From NCBI RefSeq assembly GCF_002196855.1, contig NZ_NIPW01000017.1, positions 1 to 59,491 on the forward strand: 59,491 bases of DNA. The letters run 5' to 3'. Of the stretch, positions 37,710 through 46,510 are shown in pieces. The stretch's first letter is position 1; the number at the start of each line of letters is the position of its first letter. A program made the translations under genes and the position numbers. The notes beneath the pieces were generated by a model. That model had not been told where the DNA came from. It was given only the letters and a program-made list of their open reading frames with translations, and made no database searches. This DNA is from Haematobacter genomosp. 1 (GTDB lineage: Bacteria; Pseudomonadota; Alphaproteobacteria; Rhodobacterales; Rhodobacteraceae).

Positions 37710-38675
37710 TTATTCGTCGTCCTGCGGAGAACTTGATCTGAACTCCGCGTAGGATTGTTTGATGAAATCCTGAAGCCGGGTGTCCAGCCAGGAAGCGAAC
37801 TCGGCAGTTGCTCCGCTTCGCTTTACGGTTAGCGTCACCGAGCTGCGTCCAGAACGGATCGTGACGCCGTCGACTGGGGTGCTCTCGGCGATGTCGTCAT
37901 GTCGTGCACCGCGCTTTGTCGCCTCGCGAATGAGATGGTCCAAGCGCTCGTCGGAGGTCAGGCGTTCATTTGCGGTCCTCAGGATTCGATCAGCCGTCTT
38001 CTCGGTCAGCTTCCCAGCGATGAAGAGTTCTGCCAGCGCAGTCCATTTTGGTCGTCCGGACCTCTGTGCGGCACCAATGAGCGAACCGACGTCTGCAGGT
38101 ACGGCCTGGGTGACTTTTGTTAGGTGGGAAAGACCTGCGGAGGACAGGTTAAGCACCGCCTTCGCTGTTGTTGGTTGATGGCCGGCATCGAGGATCGCTT
38201 GGGCGAACCGGGCCCGCTCATAGAAGGATAGGTTCCTTCGGGCAGCGTTCTCGAGGCCCTTAGCTATGAGCGCTGTAGCGTCATCCAGATCTTGGACGTT
38301 GGCTCTGACTTTAATGCCCAGATCACGACACGCGGCGAGCCGGCGTCGTCCGTAAATGACCTCGTAGCGACCTTCTGCCTTCGCCCGACGGATCAGTATT
38401 GGCACCTGCTGTCCCTGATCCCGGATGCTGTTCGTAAGGCTCTCGAGGCCGTCATTCGCTTCATCATCGTTTACAGCTGTAAACGGTGTAAGCCGGTCAA
38501 CAGGTCCCCAGTCGTCGATCAAATTAGGTTCAATCTCGCGAATTGCGGCGAGAGATCCCTGCAGGGCGCCGAGTGCAGGCGCGGTGATCTTGGTCGACCG
38601 CTCGGATGGCGAGGTGGTGGAGCGCGCGATCGTACTGGCGATGCCTGTCATCCCGCTGAGTGATTTGCGAGCCAT
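37710..38675 (-). CDS. repB: Plasmid partition protein RepB (ParB-like)
   Basis: 321 residues. ParB N-terminal domain (QVPILIRRAKAEGRYEVIYGRRRLAACRDLGIKVRA), then ENAARRNLSFYERARFAQAIL and a central HTH region (LNLSSAGLSHLTKVTQAVPADVG). Binds parS and recruits RepA. The repA stop and repB start share one base (TAATG). A perfect 18-bp palindrome, the likely parS, is inside its coding sequence. Confidence 0.94.
   Translation of the reverse strand: MARKSLSGMTGIASTIARSTTSPSERSTKITAPALGALQGSLAAIREIEPNLIDDWGPVDRLTPFTAVNDDEANDGLESLTNSIRDQGQQVPILIRRAKAEGRYEVIYGRRRLAACRDLGIKVRANVQDLDDATALIAKGLENAARRNLSFYERARFAQAILDAGHQPTTAKAVLNLSSAGLSHLTKVTQAVPADVGSLIGAAQRSGRPKWTALAELFIAGKLTEKTADRILRTANERLTSDERLDHLIREATKRGARHDDIAESTPVDGVTIRSGRSSVTLTVKRSGATAEFASWLDTRLQDFIKQSYAEFRSSSPQDDE
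38468..38485. other. Candidate centromere parS within repB
   Basis: CGTTTACAGCTGTAAACG is a perfect 18-bp palindrome. Similar palindromes act as plasmid-specific parS sites bound by RepB in repABC replicons; a near copy lies upstream of repA. Confidence 0.7.
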
Positions 38676-39859
38676 TACTTACGCCCCCAGGTTTGCCGGA
38701 CCATCGTCTCGATCTCGCGGCCGATAGCGTCCATCGAGCCCCGAGCCCTGTCATATGTTGCCCTGGTCATATCTGAGCGAACTACCTCATAGAGAGACTG
38801 TTTGAGCATGGTCGCGTCACTGATTGCCGTGCTCTTGAGAGCGGTGGCTGACATGACGCGATCCTGAAACAGGGCCCGCATGAACGAGGTGATCTGCTGA
38901 GATGGGATGTCCGTGGGTTCATCGCGGGTGATGAGAAGCTTAAAGTGATCGTAGTTGAGCTCCGCGCCGGCATCTTCGATGACGCCCATGTAAGCACCTG
39001 CCAGTTCAAGGAACTGCGCAGTGGACGAAACGTCCAACATCGATGGGGTCATCGGGACAATTATCGAGGTCGCGGCGGCCATACCGGAAATCGTCAGGAA
39101 GCCAAGTTGCGGAGGGCTATCCATCAGGACCAGGTCGTAGTCAGCCTCGACCTGGGCGAGTGCATCGCGGATCCGGAAGTAAAAAGGCCTTTCGGGGTTG
39201 GAATGAACCGCGGATTCCGTCTCGAACTCTGACAGGACAAGCCGGGAAGGGGCGATCGCGAGCCCGGGGAAATAGGTTTGCACGATCACGTCTGCCATCG
39301 GCGAAGGGTTTTCATATTTGATCGCATCATAAATCGTGAGCCCATCGAACTCGATCTCGGGGCTGATACCACACATGGACGTCAGCGAGCCTTGGGGGTC
39401 GAGGTCAACGACCAGTACCCGGTAGCCTTGCAATGCGAGGTAGTGGGCAAGGTGGATCGTCGTCGTGCTTTTGCTCGACCCTCCCTTGAAGTTCATCAGC
39501 TGCCAGACTTGAAGCTTTTCGCCCTCCATCCGGCGTGGCAAGTAGTGACCCTTCTTCCGGGAGGTTCGCTCAAGAATCTCGCGCGCCTGCAGTATCTCCT
39601 GACCGGAGTAGTAGCGGCGTCCTCCACGGTTGGTTGCGGGTTCTGGCAGAACGCCGTCTGCATGAACTTTCCGCATGAACTGCCCGGAAACATCCAGCAG
39701 TTCCGCAACCTCTGGGGCCGAGAACTCGCGAAGTGTCTTGGTGTTGTCTGGAGCGAACGCAGCAAGGAGATGCTCCCTGATCGCGGCGTTCAGTCGCTCA
39801 GAGATGTCAGTAGCGAGTGCTGACGGGCGATCCGCGGATAGCGGTGTCACGGGAATCAT
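38675..39859 (-). CDS. repA: Plasmid partition ATPase RepA (ParA-like)
   Basis: 394 residues. N-terminal HTH (FSAPEVAELLDVSGQFMRKV), deviant Walker A KGGSSKST near residue 127, and DLDPQGSLT and VLMDSPPQLG motifs. Forms dynamic filaments or gradients that segregate the plasmid and represses the operon with RepB. ATG 39859. Upstream, the minus strand has TTGACA (39938-39933) as a possible -35. Confidence 0.95.
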   Translation of the reverse strand: MIPVTPLSADRPSALATDISERLNAAIREHLLAAFAPDNTKTLREFSAPEVAELLDVSGQFMRKVHADGVLPEPATNRGGRRYYSGQEILQAREILERTSRKKGHYLPRRMEGEKLQVWQLMNFKGGSSKSTTTIHLAHYLALQGYRVLVVDLDPQGSLTSMCGISPEIEFDGLTIYDAIKYENPSPMADVIVQTYFPGLAIAPSRLVLSEFETESAVHSNPERPFYFRIRDALAQVEADYDLVLMDSPPQLGFLTISGMAAATSIIVPMTPSMLDVSSTAQFLELAGAYMGVIEDAGAELNYDHFKLLITRDEPTDIPSQQITSFMRALFQDRVMSATALKSTAISDATMLKQSLYEVVRSDMTRATYDRARGSMDAIGREIETMVRQTWGRK

Positions 39860-40005
39860 CTGGTTGCCTCAAATCCGAAAATGTGGCCTTTTTCACGCCA
39901 CTTGATGACAATGGCGGTGATTCACGGACTTATGTCAAGAGTTTCCTGCATATAGTGTCTATGCTGGCGCACAGAGACTAGATGCATGGCGAGGCTGCCC
40001 GAACA

Positions 40006-40021
40006 TTTTACAGTTGTAAAC
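40006..40021. other. Second parS-like palindrome upstream of repA
   Basis: TTTTACAGTTGTAAAC has the same TTTACA-N2-TGTAAA core as the site in repB with a changed centre. It lies ~150 bases before repA, where RepB/RepA autoregulation would act. Confidence 0.6.
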
Positions 40022-40072
40022 GGTCGCCGCAGATTGCTGAGCTTCTAGGCATGGCTGCCGTCCTGCTGGGGT

Positions 40073-40992
40073 ATGTCAGGAAGGCAAACAAGAGTAAGCG
40101 AATCTCCTTAAACCCGCCGCCTTGGACGTGGCCTCTCGACGTTTCTGGCCGCTGCCGAGGCCCCGCTTACCGTACCTGAAGGCTCCGGTGCTCCTTTGGG
40201 GCAAGTTGTCTCGGTCTCGAAGGTTTCTGCCAACCCAGATCAGCCCAGAAAGAAATTCGACAGCGAGTCACTGGCTCAACTAGCGGAATCAATCCGGCAG
40301 AAGGGAGTGATTCAGCCACTGGTAGGAAGACAGCTACATCAAACTGGTGGCTACCAGATTGATGCAGGAGAGCGCCGTTGGCGTGCGGCCCAATTAGCCG
40401 GCCTTTCGGTGGTGCCGGTGGTCGTCAGAGACTTCGACGATGATGAAGTGCTTCAAGTGGCGCTGATAGAAAACATTCAACGGGCAAAATTGAGTCCTCT
40501 AGAAGAGGCCGAGGCGTATCGACTGCTGATCTACCGATTTGGGCATACTCAAGAGCAGCTCGCAGATGCGATATCCAAGAGCAGGAGCCATATCGCCAAT
40601 CTTCTCCGCTTGCTGTCGCTGTCTGAGCCAGTGCTAGAGATGTGTTGCGTGACAAGCGGCTGCCGAGGGGGCAGGCATGTGCGCTGATAACGTCGAAGCT
40701 GCCCATTGAGCTCGCACAGTAGGTAGTGGAACAAGGTCTATCGGTTGGCGAGGTTGAGCTTCTCGTCAAGCGCGAGGATCTGCGTCCAGTCGTGAAGCAA
40801 AACGTCGGCGGGCAAGTTCAAAATATCAGCCCTGAGCTGCTGCATCGTGTATCGATTGCCATGGGTATGCCTGTCGGCATCTCCCTGACGCGCGGTGGAC
40901 GGAGAGGAAAACTTGTCGCAAGCTTTGACAGCACCGCTGATGTCGAGCGACTCTGCGAATTGCTCGAGCGTGCAGGGTCTCTGGAGCCGTAG
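40073..40992 (+). pseudogene. parB: ParB-family partition protein, degenerate
   Basis: Chromosomal-type ParB can be followed in full: MSGRQTRVSES, then RRLGRGLSTFLAAAEAPLTV, NPDQPRKKFDSESLAQLAES, GERRWRAAQLAGL, VALIENIQRAKLSPLEEAEAY, SHIANLLRLLSL. It is broken by TAA at 40109, a 2-base insertion near 40638 (ATGTGTTGCG) and TAG at 40720. A TTG-started frame 40196-40687 covers only the middle. Three lesions indicate true decay. It may be a relic of a second partition system. Confidence 0.8.
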
Positions 40993-41011
40993 TCGCATCC
41001 CGGACGTTTAG

Positions 41012-42070
41012 TTATAGACCTGCTGCTTTGGTCAGGTTCACCCTGAACCTATCGCGGCGGCGCTGATACCTGCGGGTCATCTCGGCGCTGGCGTGGCCGA
41101 GCTGCTTCTGGACATGACGCTCGTCGACCTCGGCTGAGGAGGCGAGACCGGCGCGAAGGCTGTGGCCGGAGAAGAGGGCAGGGCGGTCCTTCTCGGGCAG
41201 ATCGCCCCGCAGTCCCGCTGTTTGAGCGGCCCGCTTGACCAGCCTTGCGACCTCGCGGTCATTAAGGCGGAACGCGCCGGGTTCCTTTCCGCCGCCGGTG
41301 ACACGACGGAACAGTGGTCCCTGGCTGATACGCGCGAACTTCAGCCAGTCCTCCAGCGCCTTGACCGGGCAGGTTGCGGGTGACGACCCGCGACCGATCT
41401 CGACCTCGCGCCAGCCGGTTTTGCCGCGCAGAGTGACGAGCAACCCGCCGGGCAGAACCTCGATCCAGCCGCGCCCGTCCTCGGTCTGATCCCGGCCCGC
41501 GTCCAGCCCGGTGATCTCGGACCGTCGCAATCCCCCGGCAAAGCCGATCAGCAACATGGCCCGGTCCCGCAGGCCCCGCAGGGTGCCCCGATCGCAGGTT
41601 TCCAGCATGGCCAAAAGATCCTCGGGCAGGATCGCCTCCTTCTGGCGCGGCGGGGCGGCATGGCTGTTGCGGATGCCGGCAAGGACCGTCGCGATATGAC
41701 GGTCGCGCCGGTCAAGGTTCAGGCCCCGTTGGGTGTAGGCCCAGACCAGCGCCGAAAGGCGGCGCTCGATGGTCGAGACCGCGTTCTTGCGTCCGCCAAC
41801 CGATTTCGCGCCGGAAGCGCAGGCGGTGATATAGAGGCCGACGACCTGCGGGTTTGGCGTCAGCGCGTCCAACCCCTCGCGCCGGCCCCATCCGGCGAAA
41901 TGCTTCCAGTCGGCAGCATAGGCCTTGCGGGTGTTGGCCGAACTTGCGGCCGCAGCATAGCCGCGCGCCCGCTCAGTGAGATCTCGCAGGGCAGGGGGCT
42001 GGTGGTCGAGCTGGGCAGGGGAGGGGGCGCCCCTCTTCGCGTCTTCCAGATCGGATGCCTCATCTGTCAT
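41012..42070 (-). CDS. Tyrosine recombinase/integrase
   Basis: 352 residues. N-terminal SAM-like core-binding domain (NTRKAYAADWKHFAGWGRREG) and a catalytic domain with Arg (GFAGGLRRSEITGL), HSLRAG (H-x-x-R), LGHASAEM and the Tyr nucleophile in RRYQRRRD. ATG 42070 with AAGGAG upstream; the longer frame to 42253 has no similarity. Commonly found on Rhodobacteraceae plasmids, probably resolving multimers or integrating. Divergent from the DUF1403-scpB pair. Confidence 0.9.
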   Translation of the reverse strand: MTDEASDLEDAKRGAPSPAQLDHQPPALRDLTERARGYAAAASSANTRKAYAADWKHFAGWGRREGLDALTPNPQVVGLYITACASGAKSVGGRKNAVSTIERRLSALVWAYTQRGLNLDRRDRHIATVLAGIRNSHAAPPRQKEAILPEDLLAMLETCDRGTLRGLRDRAMLLIGFAGGLRRSEITGLDAGRDQTEDGRGWIEVLPGGLLVTLRGKTGWREVEIGRGSSPATCPVKALEDWLKFARISQGPLFRRVTGGGKEPGAFRLNDREVARLVKRAAQTAGLRGDLPEKDRPALFSGHSLRAGLASSAEVDERHVQKQLGHASAEMTRRYQRRRDRFRVNLTKAAGL

Positions 42071-42301
42071 GGCCATCTCCTTGGGCGGCACGCGCCGGCG
42101 TGTGCGCGCTGAGGCGCGATGCCGCCGGAAAAGCGCAGACAGAAGCTCGCGTTCTGCACGGCCTCGCTGGCGCGTCTTGGGTGGGATTTCGGGGCATTTT
42201 CTGGGTCCTGGAGCGCATTTCGCTATAGAAGAACATAATGACCGATAATGCAATCTTATTGGACATTATACACGCGTGACAAGCGCGGCGGATAAATCGA
42301 A

Positions 42302-42315
42302 TTATACTGGTATAA
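42302..42315. promoter_or_regulatory. Inverted repeat upstream of the DUF1403 gene
   Basis: TTATAC-TG-GTATAA, a 6-bp perfect dyad 28 bases before the start; it could include the -10 element and serve as an operator. Confidence 0.45.
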
Positions 42316-42342
42316 AGCGCCGCTACTTGCTAGCCTCTCCGC

Positions 42343-43260
42343 ATGTCCCGTGCCGTGAAATCTCCCCCGCCTGCCCCAATCCCTCCGGCCGTGCCGCGAT
42401 GGATACGGCACGCCGTGGGCCGCGATAATCCTGAAATTGCAATGTTTTTTTCCGGAGCAGCGCTCGCCACTTTGGATCCCTTCGTGCGTTCTGATGATGT
42501 CGTTGGGATGCTCTGGCGCAAGCGGTTGGCGCTTACCGCTGCTGCGGCGATCTCAGGGTTTGAGGGTCGCCGGGAAGGGGAAGCCGAATTACGCGATGCC
42601 CTGGCTTTTTGTAAATCTGGCGATGACCCAGGTCCGGCCGGGCGGATGCTGATCGGCTGGCGTGCTTTGGGCGAGGCGCGGGCCCTGCGCTCGGCAGAAT
42701 GGCCGGCGCGGCTGCCCGGCTTCTTTGATCTGTCGCCCGAGCCGGTATCAGTGCTCTTGCAGGACCTTGGAGCGCGGTTTGTTGGTCGCGCCCATCCGCT
42801 GCGCTTTGCGGCTCAGGCGGCCAGGGAGGTTCTTGCCCTGGGCCCGGCCTATCGCGGTCTCGCCCTCTGGCTGGCGGATGCGGCTTTGGCCCGGGCGCTT
42901 GGACAGGATCGTCCTGTGCCGTTGCTCGCGCCCCATCTGCCGCGTTCGGCTTTTCGTCTAGAGGGCGAGGCGTGGCTTGCTGCCTGCGCGAGCGCCTGGG
43001 GCAGGGGAGCGGTTGCGGCTATTGATCTCCACGTCGATCTGGCCCGCCGTGCCGATGCCTTGCGCGCGGCAAACCTGCGGCGGCCAGGAAAGGACACGGC
43101 CGCTATCATCACCGCCCTTCAGTCCGAGGATGCGCTGGCGGCACAGGCGGGGAAGGATGCCAGTGATCGTGCGGCGCGGCGCTTGCTCGGCAGGCTGACA
43201 TCGCTCGGGCTGGTGCGCGAGCTGACCGGCCGCCCGACGTTCCGGCTGTATGGGTTATGA
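42343..43260 (+). CDS. DUF1403-family plasmid protein
   Basis: 305 residues, mostly alpha-helical and Ala/Arg/Leu-rich. N-terminal PPAVPRWIRHAVGR, then DVVGMLWRKRLALTAAAAISG, and a C-terminal helix-turn-helix-like region (AARRLLGRLTSLGLVRELTGRPTFRLYGL). Members occur beside plasmid recombinases and scpB in alphaproteobacteria; function unknown. Its stop overlaps the scpB start (ATGA), suggesting a physical partnership, perhaps as a kleisin-like or recombination accessory factor. Confidence 0.8.
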   Translation: MSRAVKSPPPAPIPPAVPRWIRHAVGRDNPEIAMFFSGAALATLDPFVRSDDVVGMLWRKRLALTAAAAISGFEGRREGEAELRDALAFCKSGDDPGPAGRMLIGWRALGEARALRSAEWPARLPGFFDLSPEPVSVLLQDLGARFVGRAHPLRFAAQAAREVLALGPAYRGLALWLADAALARALGQDRPVPLLAPHLPRSAFRLEGEAWLAACASAWGRGAVAAIDLHVDLARRADALRAANLRRPGKDTAAIITALQSEDALAAQAGKDASDRAARRLLGRLTSLGLVRELTGRPTFRLYGL

Positions 43261-43898
43261 CCATGGCCCCGAAATCATCTGAGCCGCTGGACACCGAACT
43301 TGCCGATCTGCCACAGGCCTTGCGCTGGCGGGAGTGGATGGCGCGGGTCGAGGCCGTGCTGTTCGCCGCCTCGGAGCCCATGGGCCGGGAGGTGCTGACG
43401 CGTGTGGTGGGCCGGGACTGTGCGCTTGATCTCCTGATCGAGGATATTTCTGCTGAACTGGCGGGTAGGCCTTACGAGATCGCGCGTATTGCGGGAGGTT
43501 GGCAGTTTCGCACCAAACCGCAACACGCGGCGGCGATCCGCGCTGCCCGCAAGGAGGGGGAAGGGGGTCGCGATTTAACCCCGAACGAGGCCCTCGTCTT
43601 GACCATCATTGCCTATATGCAGCCGGTGACCCGTGGTGCGATCGCGCGGTTGATGGGTCGAGAGGTGAGCCGCGATCTGATTGCACGTCTGCACCGTCAA
43701 AACTTGATCGCCCGTGGTCCGCGCAGCCCGGAACCGGGCGCGCCCTATACTTACGTCACCACGCCGGGTTTCCTGGTGCAGTTCGGGTTGGAGACCCTGC
43801 GCGATCTGCCCGATATCGAGGCGCTGCAGGATGCCGGGCTGCTGAAGCCGGTGGCCGATGTCGATATGGATCTGCCGATTGCCGCTGAGCAGGAATGA
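43257..43898 (+). CDS. scpB: Plasmid-borne ScpB-like winged-helix protein
   Basis: 213 residues. ScpB pattern: ARVEAVLFAASEPMGREVLTRVVG, AGGWQFRTKPQHA, NEALVLTIIAYMQPVTRGAIARLMGREVS, TPGFLVQFGLETLRDLPDIEAL. Chromosomal ScpB joins SMC and ScpA in chromosome condensation. No smc or scpA is present, so this paralog works either with host SMC or in a separate role with DUF1403 and the recombinase. Confidence 0.88.
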   Translation: MTMAPKSSEPLDTELADLPQALRWREWMARVEAVLFAASEPMGREVLTRVVGRDCALDLLIEDISAELAGRPYEIARIAGGWQFRTKPQHAAAIRAARKEGEGGRDLTPNEALVLTIIAYMQPVTRGAIARLMGREVSRDLIARLHRQNLIARGPRSPEPGAPYTYVTTPGFLVQFGLETLRDLPDIEALQDAGLLKPVADVDMDLPIAAEQE

Positions 43899-43924
43899 TT
43901 TCACCTGCTCAGTGCTCTATCTGT

Positions 43925-44587
43925 TCAAGGCCGACGGGAGAGGAGAGCCGTGACCTGCTGCGTGCTGTCCAGCCAGGCGGCCACGTCTGGACGGCGCCAT
44001 TCTATGATCCTGCGAATGCGCTGGTGATCTTCATGCAGATTTCGAGCGAAGATGGGCTCGTGATGCGCGATCCGGTTTCTCAGCTTCCGGACCTCGTCGA
44101 TGTCATCGAACAATCTGGCGCGGGCTTCTGACAGCGTCAGTGCTTTGTCATATCCCGGAAATGTCGCCGCGAGGTGGGGATCCCAGATCCGAGGCTGCTG
44201 GCCTTTCAAGAACAGGAAGCGCCAAAAGGCGAACTTCAGCTCGGCGACGACCTTTCCCGCTGTGGGAAGCTTCGCTGCGCAGTCTGTCAGATCTTCTCTG
44301 GGCCTGTAGCCCCTCGTTGGTGCTGGGAGCGTGTAGACGAAACCGCGGTTAAGATGCCAGTTGCCTCCAAAAACCGCCTCAATCGCCTCGACTGCTCCGT
44401 TTCGGATCGACAGCTCGCAGTACTGTAGCATGACGTAAAAAGCGGCAGACACATCGGTGTTCCAGCAGTAGAGATCCATCGCCCTCTGACGATCGCCCGC
44501 GGTTTCACGCAGATAGGTGCTGAACCGGGGAGGTGACAGCACGGCCTCAAGCTCAAAAATCAGCTGGTTCGAAAATCGTGTCTGCAT
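43925..44587 (-). CDS. Abi-like HEPN-domain protein (candidate phage-defence gene)
   Basis: 220 residues, Abi_2/AbiD-F-like: FELEAVLSPPRFSTYLRETAG, LYCWNTDVSAAFYVMLQYCELSIRNG, and the HEPN RNase signature R-N-R-I-A-H-H-E near residue 170. HEPN toxins cut RNA in abortive infection or toxin-antitoxin systems. No antitoxin is visible next to it. ATG 44587. Flanked by strong hairpins, suggesting an independent cassette. Confidence 0.75.
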   Translation of the reverse strand: MQTRFSNQLIFELEAVLSPPRFSTYLRETAGDRQRAMDLYCWNTDVSAAFYVMLQYCELSIRNGAVEAIEAVFGGNWHLNRGFVYTLPAPTRGYRPREDLTDCAAKLPTAGKVVAELKFAFWRFLFLKGQQPRIWDPHLAATFPGYDKALTLSEARARLFDDIDEVRKLRNRIAHHEPIFARNLHEDHQRIRRIIEWRRPDVAAWLDSTQQVTALLSRRP

Positions 44588-44703
44588 GGGACGTTGCGGT
44601 ATAGTGATATTGACCAGAAGACCATAGTGACCTATCTAGATCAGGTAAGGCTTTGAGGTTCGCGGGCATCTGCCTTCCCTCATCGTCGTAAGATCTGCAG
44701 AAA

Positions 44704-44733
44704 GCCCGTCGCGTTCGCGGCGGGTTTTCTAAT
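44704..44733. terminator. Bidirectional Rho-independent terminator
   Basis: CCCGTCGCG-TT-CGCGGCGGG followed by TTTTCTAATTT on +; the minus side ends GGGCTTTC. It insulates the Abi gene from the region to its right. Confidence 0.65.
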
Positions 44734-44770
44734 TTGGGCACTATGTGCGGACTGCCATGCTGTAGGTTGC

Positions 44771-44798
44771 GCCCTGCCTGCGATTTAGCAGGCAGGGC
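44771..44798. repeat. 11-bp perfect inverted repeat
   Basis: GCCCTGCCTGC-GATTTA-GCAGGCAGGGC in the gap between the Abi gene and the GIY-YIG remnant. The rest of 44588-44890 shows no gene. Confidence 0.5.
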
Positions 44799-44890
44799 AA
44801 GGGCAGCGGCTGGTCAACGAGTTTTATAATCCAAACCGGCGATGTGACTTCAGAATTTATGCCGCCTTGGGAGACAGATGTCTGTAGGCT

Positions 44891-45196
44891 TTATTTGTCT
44901 GGCCGCAGGACGAGACTGGCCTTCCCTGGATCATAGCGAAATTCTGTGATCGTTCCGTCTTTAATCTTCTGAACGGCCTCATCAATCACGAAGAGCGGCA
45001 CTAGGAACCATTCGCGCGGAGTTACGGGTCTTCCGAACCGATCGGCAATCTCGATATTGAGCTGAGCGTTTCCGAAAATTCGGTGGATGAGGTTCTCGAG
45101 CCGAGTCTGGTTGATGTTGTAGAGCTCATAGGTCGCTACGACCTCAACTGGGGCCATGAGGAATGTGGGCTGTAGCTGCGCACCTGCTATCCACAT
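44891..45196 (-). pseudogene. GIY-YIG/T5orf172-type nuclease, C-terminal remnant
   Basis: 101 codons. VEVVATYELYNINQTRLENLIHRIFG and DRFGRPVTPREWFLVPLFVIDEAVQKIKDGTI are the C-terminal half of T5orf172/Mug113-like GIY-YIG proteins. The GIY-YIG catalytic half is absent, and upstream sequence belongs to another fragment. Probably non-functional. Confidence 0.65.
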
Positions 45197-45270
45197 GGGA
45201 GGCGTTCGAGGCCACGAAGGATGCGCGGTCGGTCGATCCGGACGAGGGCGAAGCTACTGCCGAGGCCTGA
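45166..45270 (+). pseudogene. C-terminal fragment of an unidentified protein
   Basis: In the frame ending at TGA 45268-45270 the + strand reads LLSTWEAFEATKDARSVDPD followed by EGEATAEA. The charged tail looks like a genuine protein end, but the body is missing. It overlaps the nuclease remnant and the P450 end. Confidence 0.3.
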
Positions 45271-46507
45271 CGTTACGCATGATGAACCGAGATTTGGGCA
45301 TGGGCGGCAGTTCTCCGGTTTCCAGATCCAGATCCAGATCCTGATCCGGCACTTCGTAGTCGATGGCGTTCACGAAGAAACTGCAAAACGCCTTCATCTG
45401 GCTGATCGCGATCCACTCGCCCGGACAACGGTGGTTCCTGTGGTGATCGCCACCGCCCTGCGGAATGAACTCGTAGGGAGTGACCTCCCGATCGTGAAAC
45501 CGCTCGGGCCGGAACTCTTGCGGCGCGTCCCACGAACGAGCGTCGGTATTCGTGCCGTAGAGGTCGAGCAGAACCCTGTACCCTTTGGGAAAGCGATATC
45601 CGCGCCACTCGAAATCGCTCTTCACCCGTGCCGCAACCGCGGGAAAGAACGGATACAGACGGCGGACCTCTTGCACGAAAGGTTCGAGCTGTCCCTCGTC
45701 GTCCTTCAGCTTTTGCCGCCACTCGGGATGCCGATGTAAAGCATGCGCCGCCTGAACTATGAACACGGATACCGCGACGGTCGGGCGCAGGACATTCAAC
45801 AGCTCTACGGCGGCCACCCTGGGGGTCAACAACTCCCCATCGAGATCGCGCCATGTCGCGATGATATGAAGGGCACTTTCCTGCGTCGGCTGAAGCTCAC
45901 CATCGCGGACCTGTTGGATTAGCCGTGCTGCCCATTTTTCCAGGCGGTGGCGCGCCAGACGCGCGCGCCAGTGTTTGGGGCCAAGGGCCCCGGCGTCCTG
46001 AAAAAGCGCTGTAAGCTGCGCCCTTCGGGTCGCCACCTCAGCTTCATCAAGCGGCACCCTGGCCCAGGCGCAGACAGCTCTTGTGAGCATTTCGCGCACT
46101 TCGTCATAGAGGACGACCTCGTTCCTCGCCTCCCAGTCCGGCGCATATTTGTCCAACATGTGAAGCGACGTGCCCTGAAGCGCGGCGATCCGCTCGGTCC
46201 CCATGAGTGACATGAACATCTTCTTGCGGTGCTGGTGGGCAGCGCCGTCCAATCCCTGAACGCCGCCTTCGCCCAGCAGGGTCTTCTGTATGCGGCCCGG
46301 CATCGAGCCCGCGCGGATCAGTTTATCCTCGGAATAGAAAACTTCCGCTGCCGCCGCGCCGGTCATGCAGATCGTCTCTTGAAGGAGGATGCGGGTTTCG
46401 AACAGGTCTGTGTCGAGTGCGCGGCAGGTCTCCGAGATGAACCCATATGGGTTGCGCAGCAGGGCGAGTGTGCTGTCAAAGCCTTTCGCAGATGGTATGC
46501 CGAACAT
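45254..46507 (-). CDS. Cytochrome P450, CYP152 fatty-acid peroxygenase type
   Basis: 417 residues. Heme-binding GGGDHHRNHRCPGEW near residue 365, and the CYP152 active-site Arg in LLNVLRPTVAVSVF near 245, which replaces the usual Thr and binds the fatty-acid carboxylate. CYP152 enzymes hydroxylate or decarboxylate fatty acids with H2O2, so no reductase partner is needed. ATG 46507 lies four bases after the lspA stop, in an operon with lspA and the CDF gene. Substrate unknown; a role in lipid stress is inference. Confidence 0.9.
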   Translation of the reverse strand: MFGIPSAKGFDSTLALLRNPYGFISETCRALDTDLFETRILLQETICMTGAAAAEVFYSEDKLIRAGSMPGRIQKTLLGEGGVQGLDGAAHQHRKKMFMSLMGTERIAALQGTSLHMLDKYAPDWEARNEVVLYDEVREMLTRAVCAWARVPLDEAEVATRRAQLTALFQDAGALGPKHWRARLARHRLEKWAARLIQQVRDGELQPTQESALHIIATWRDLDGELLTPRVAAVELLNVLRPTVAVSVFIVQAAHALHRHPEWRQKLKDDEGQLEPFVQEVRRLYPFFPAVAARVKSDFEWRGYRFPKGYRVLLDLYGTNTDARSWDAPQEFRPERFHDREVTPYEFIPQGGGDHHRNHRCPGEWIAISQMKAFCSFFVNAIDYEVPDQDLDLDLETGELPPMPKSRFIMRNVRPRQ

Positions 46508-46510
46508 GGG

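Noticed and set aside
38425-38727. Short + strand frames opposite repB
   Set aside because: Shadow frames of repB; the only non-coding signal supported there is the parS-like palindrome.
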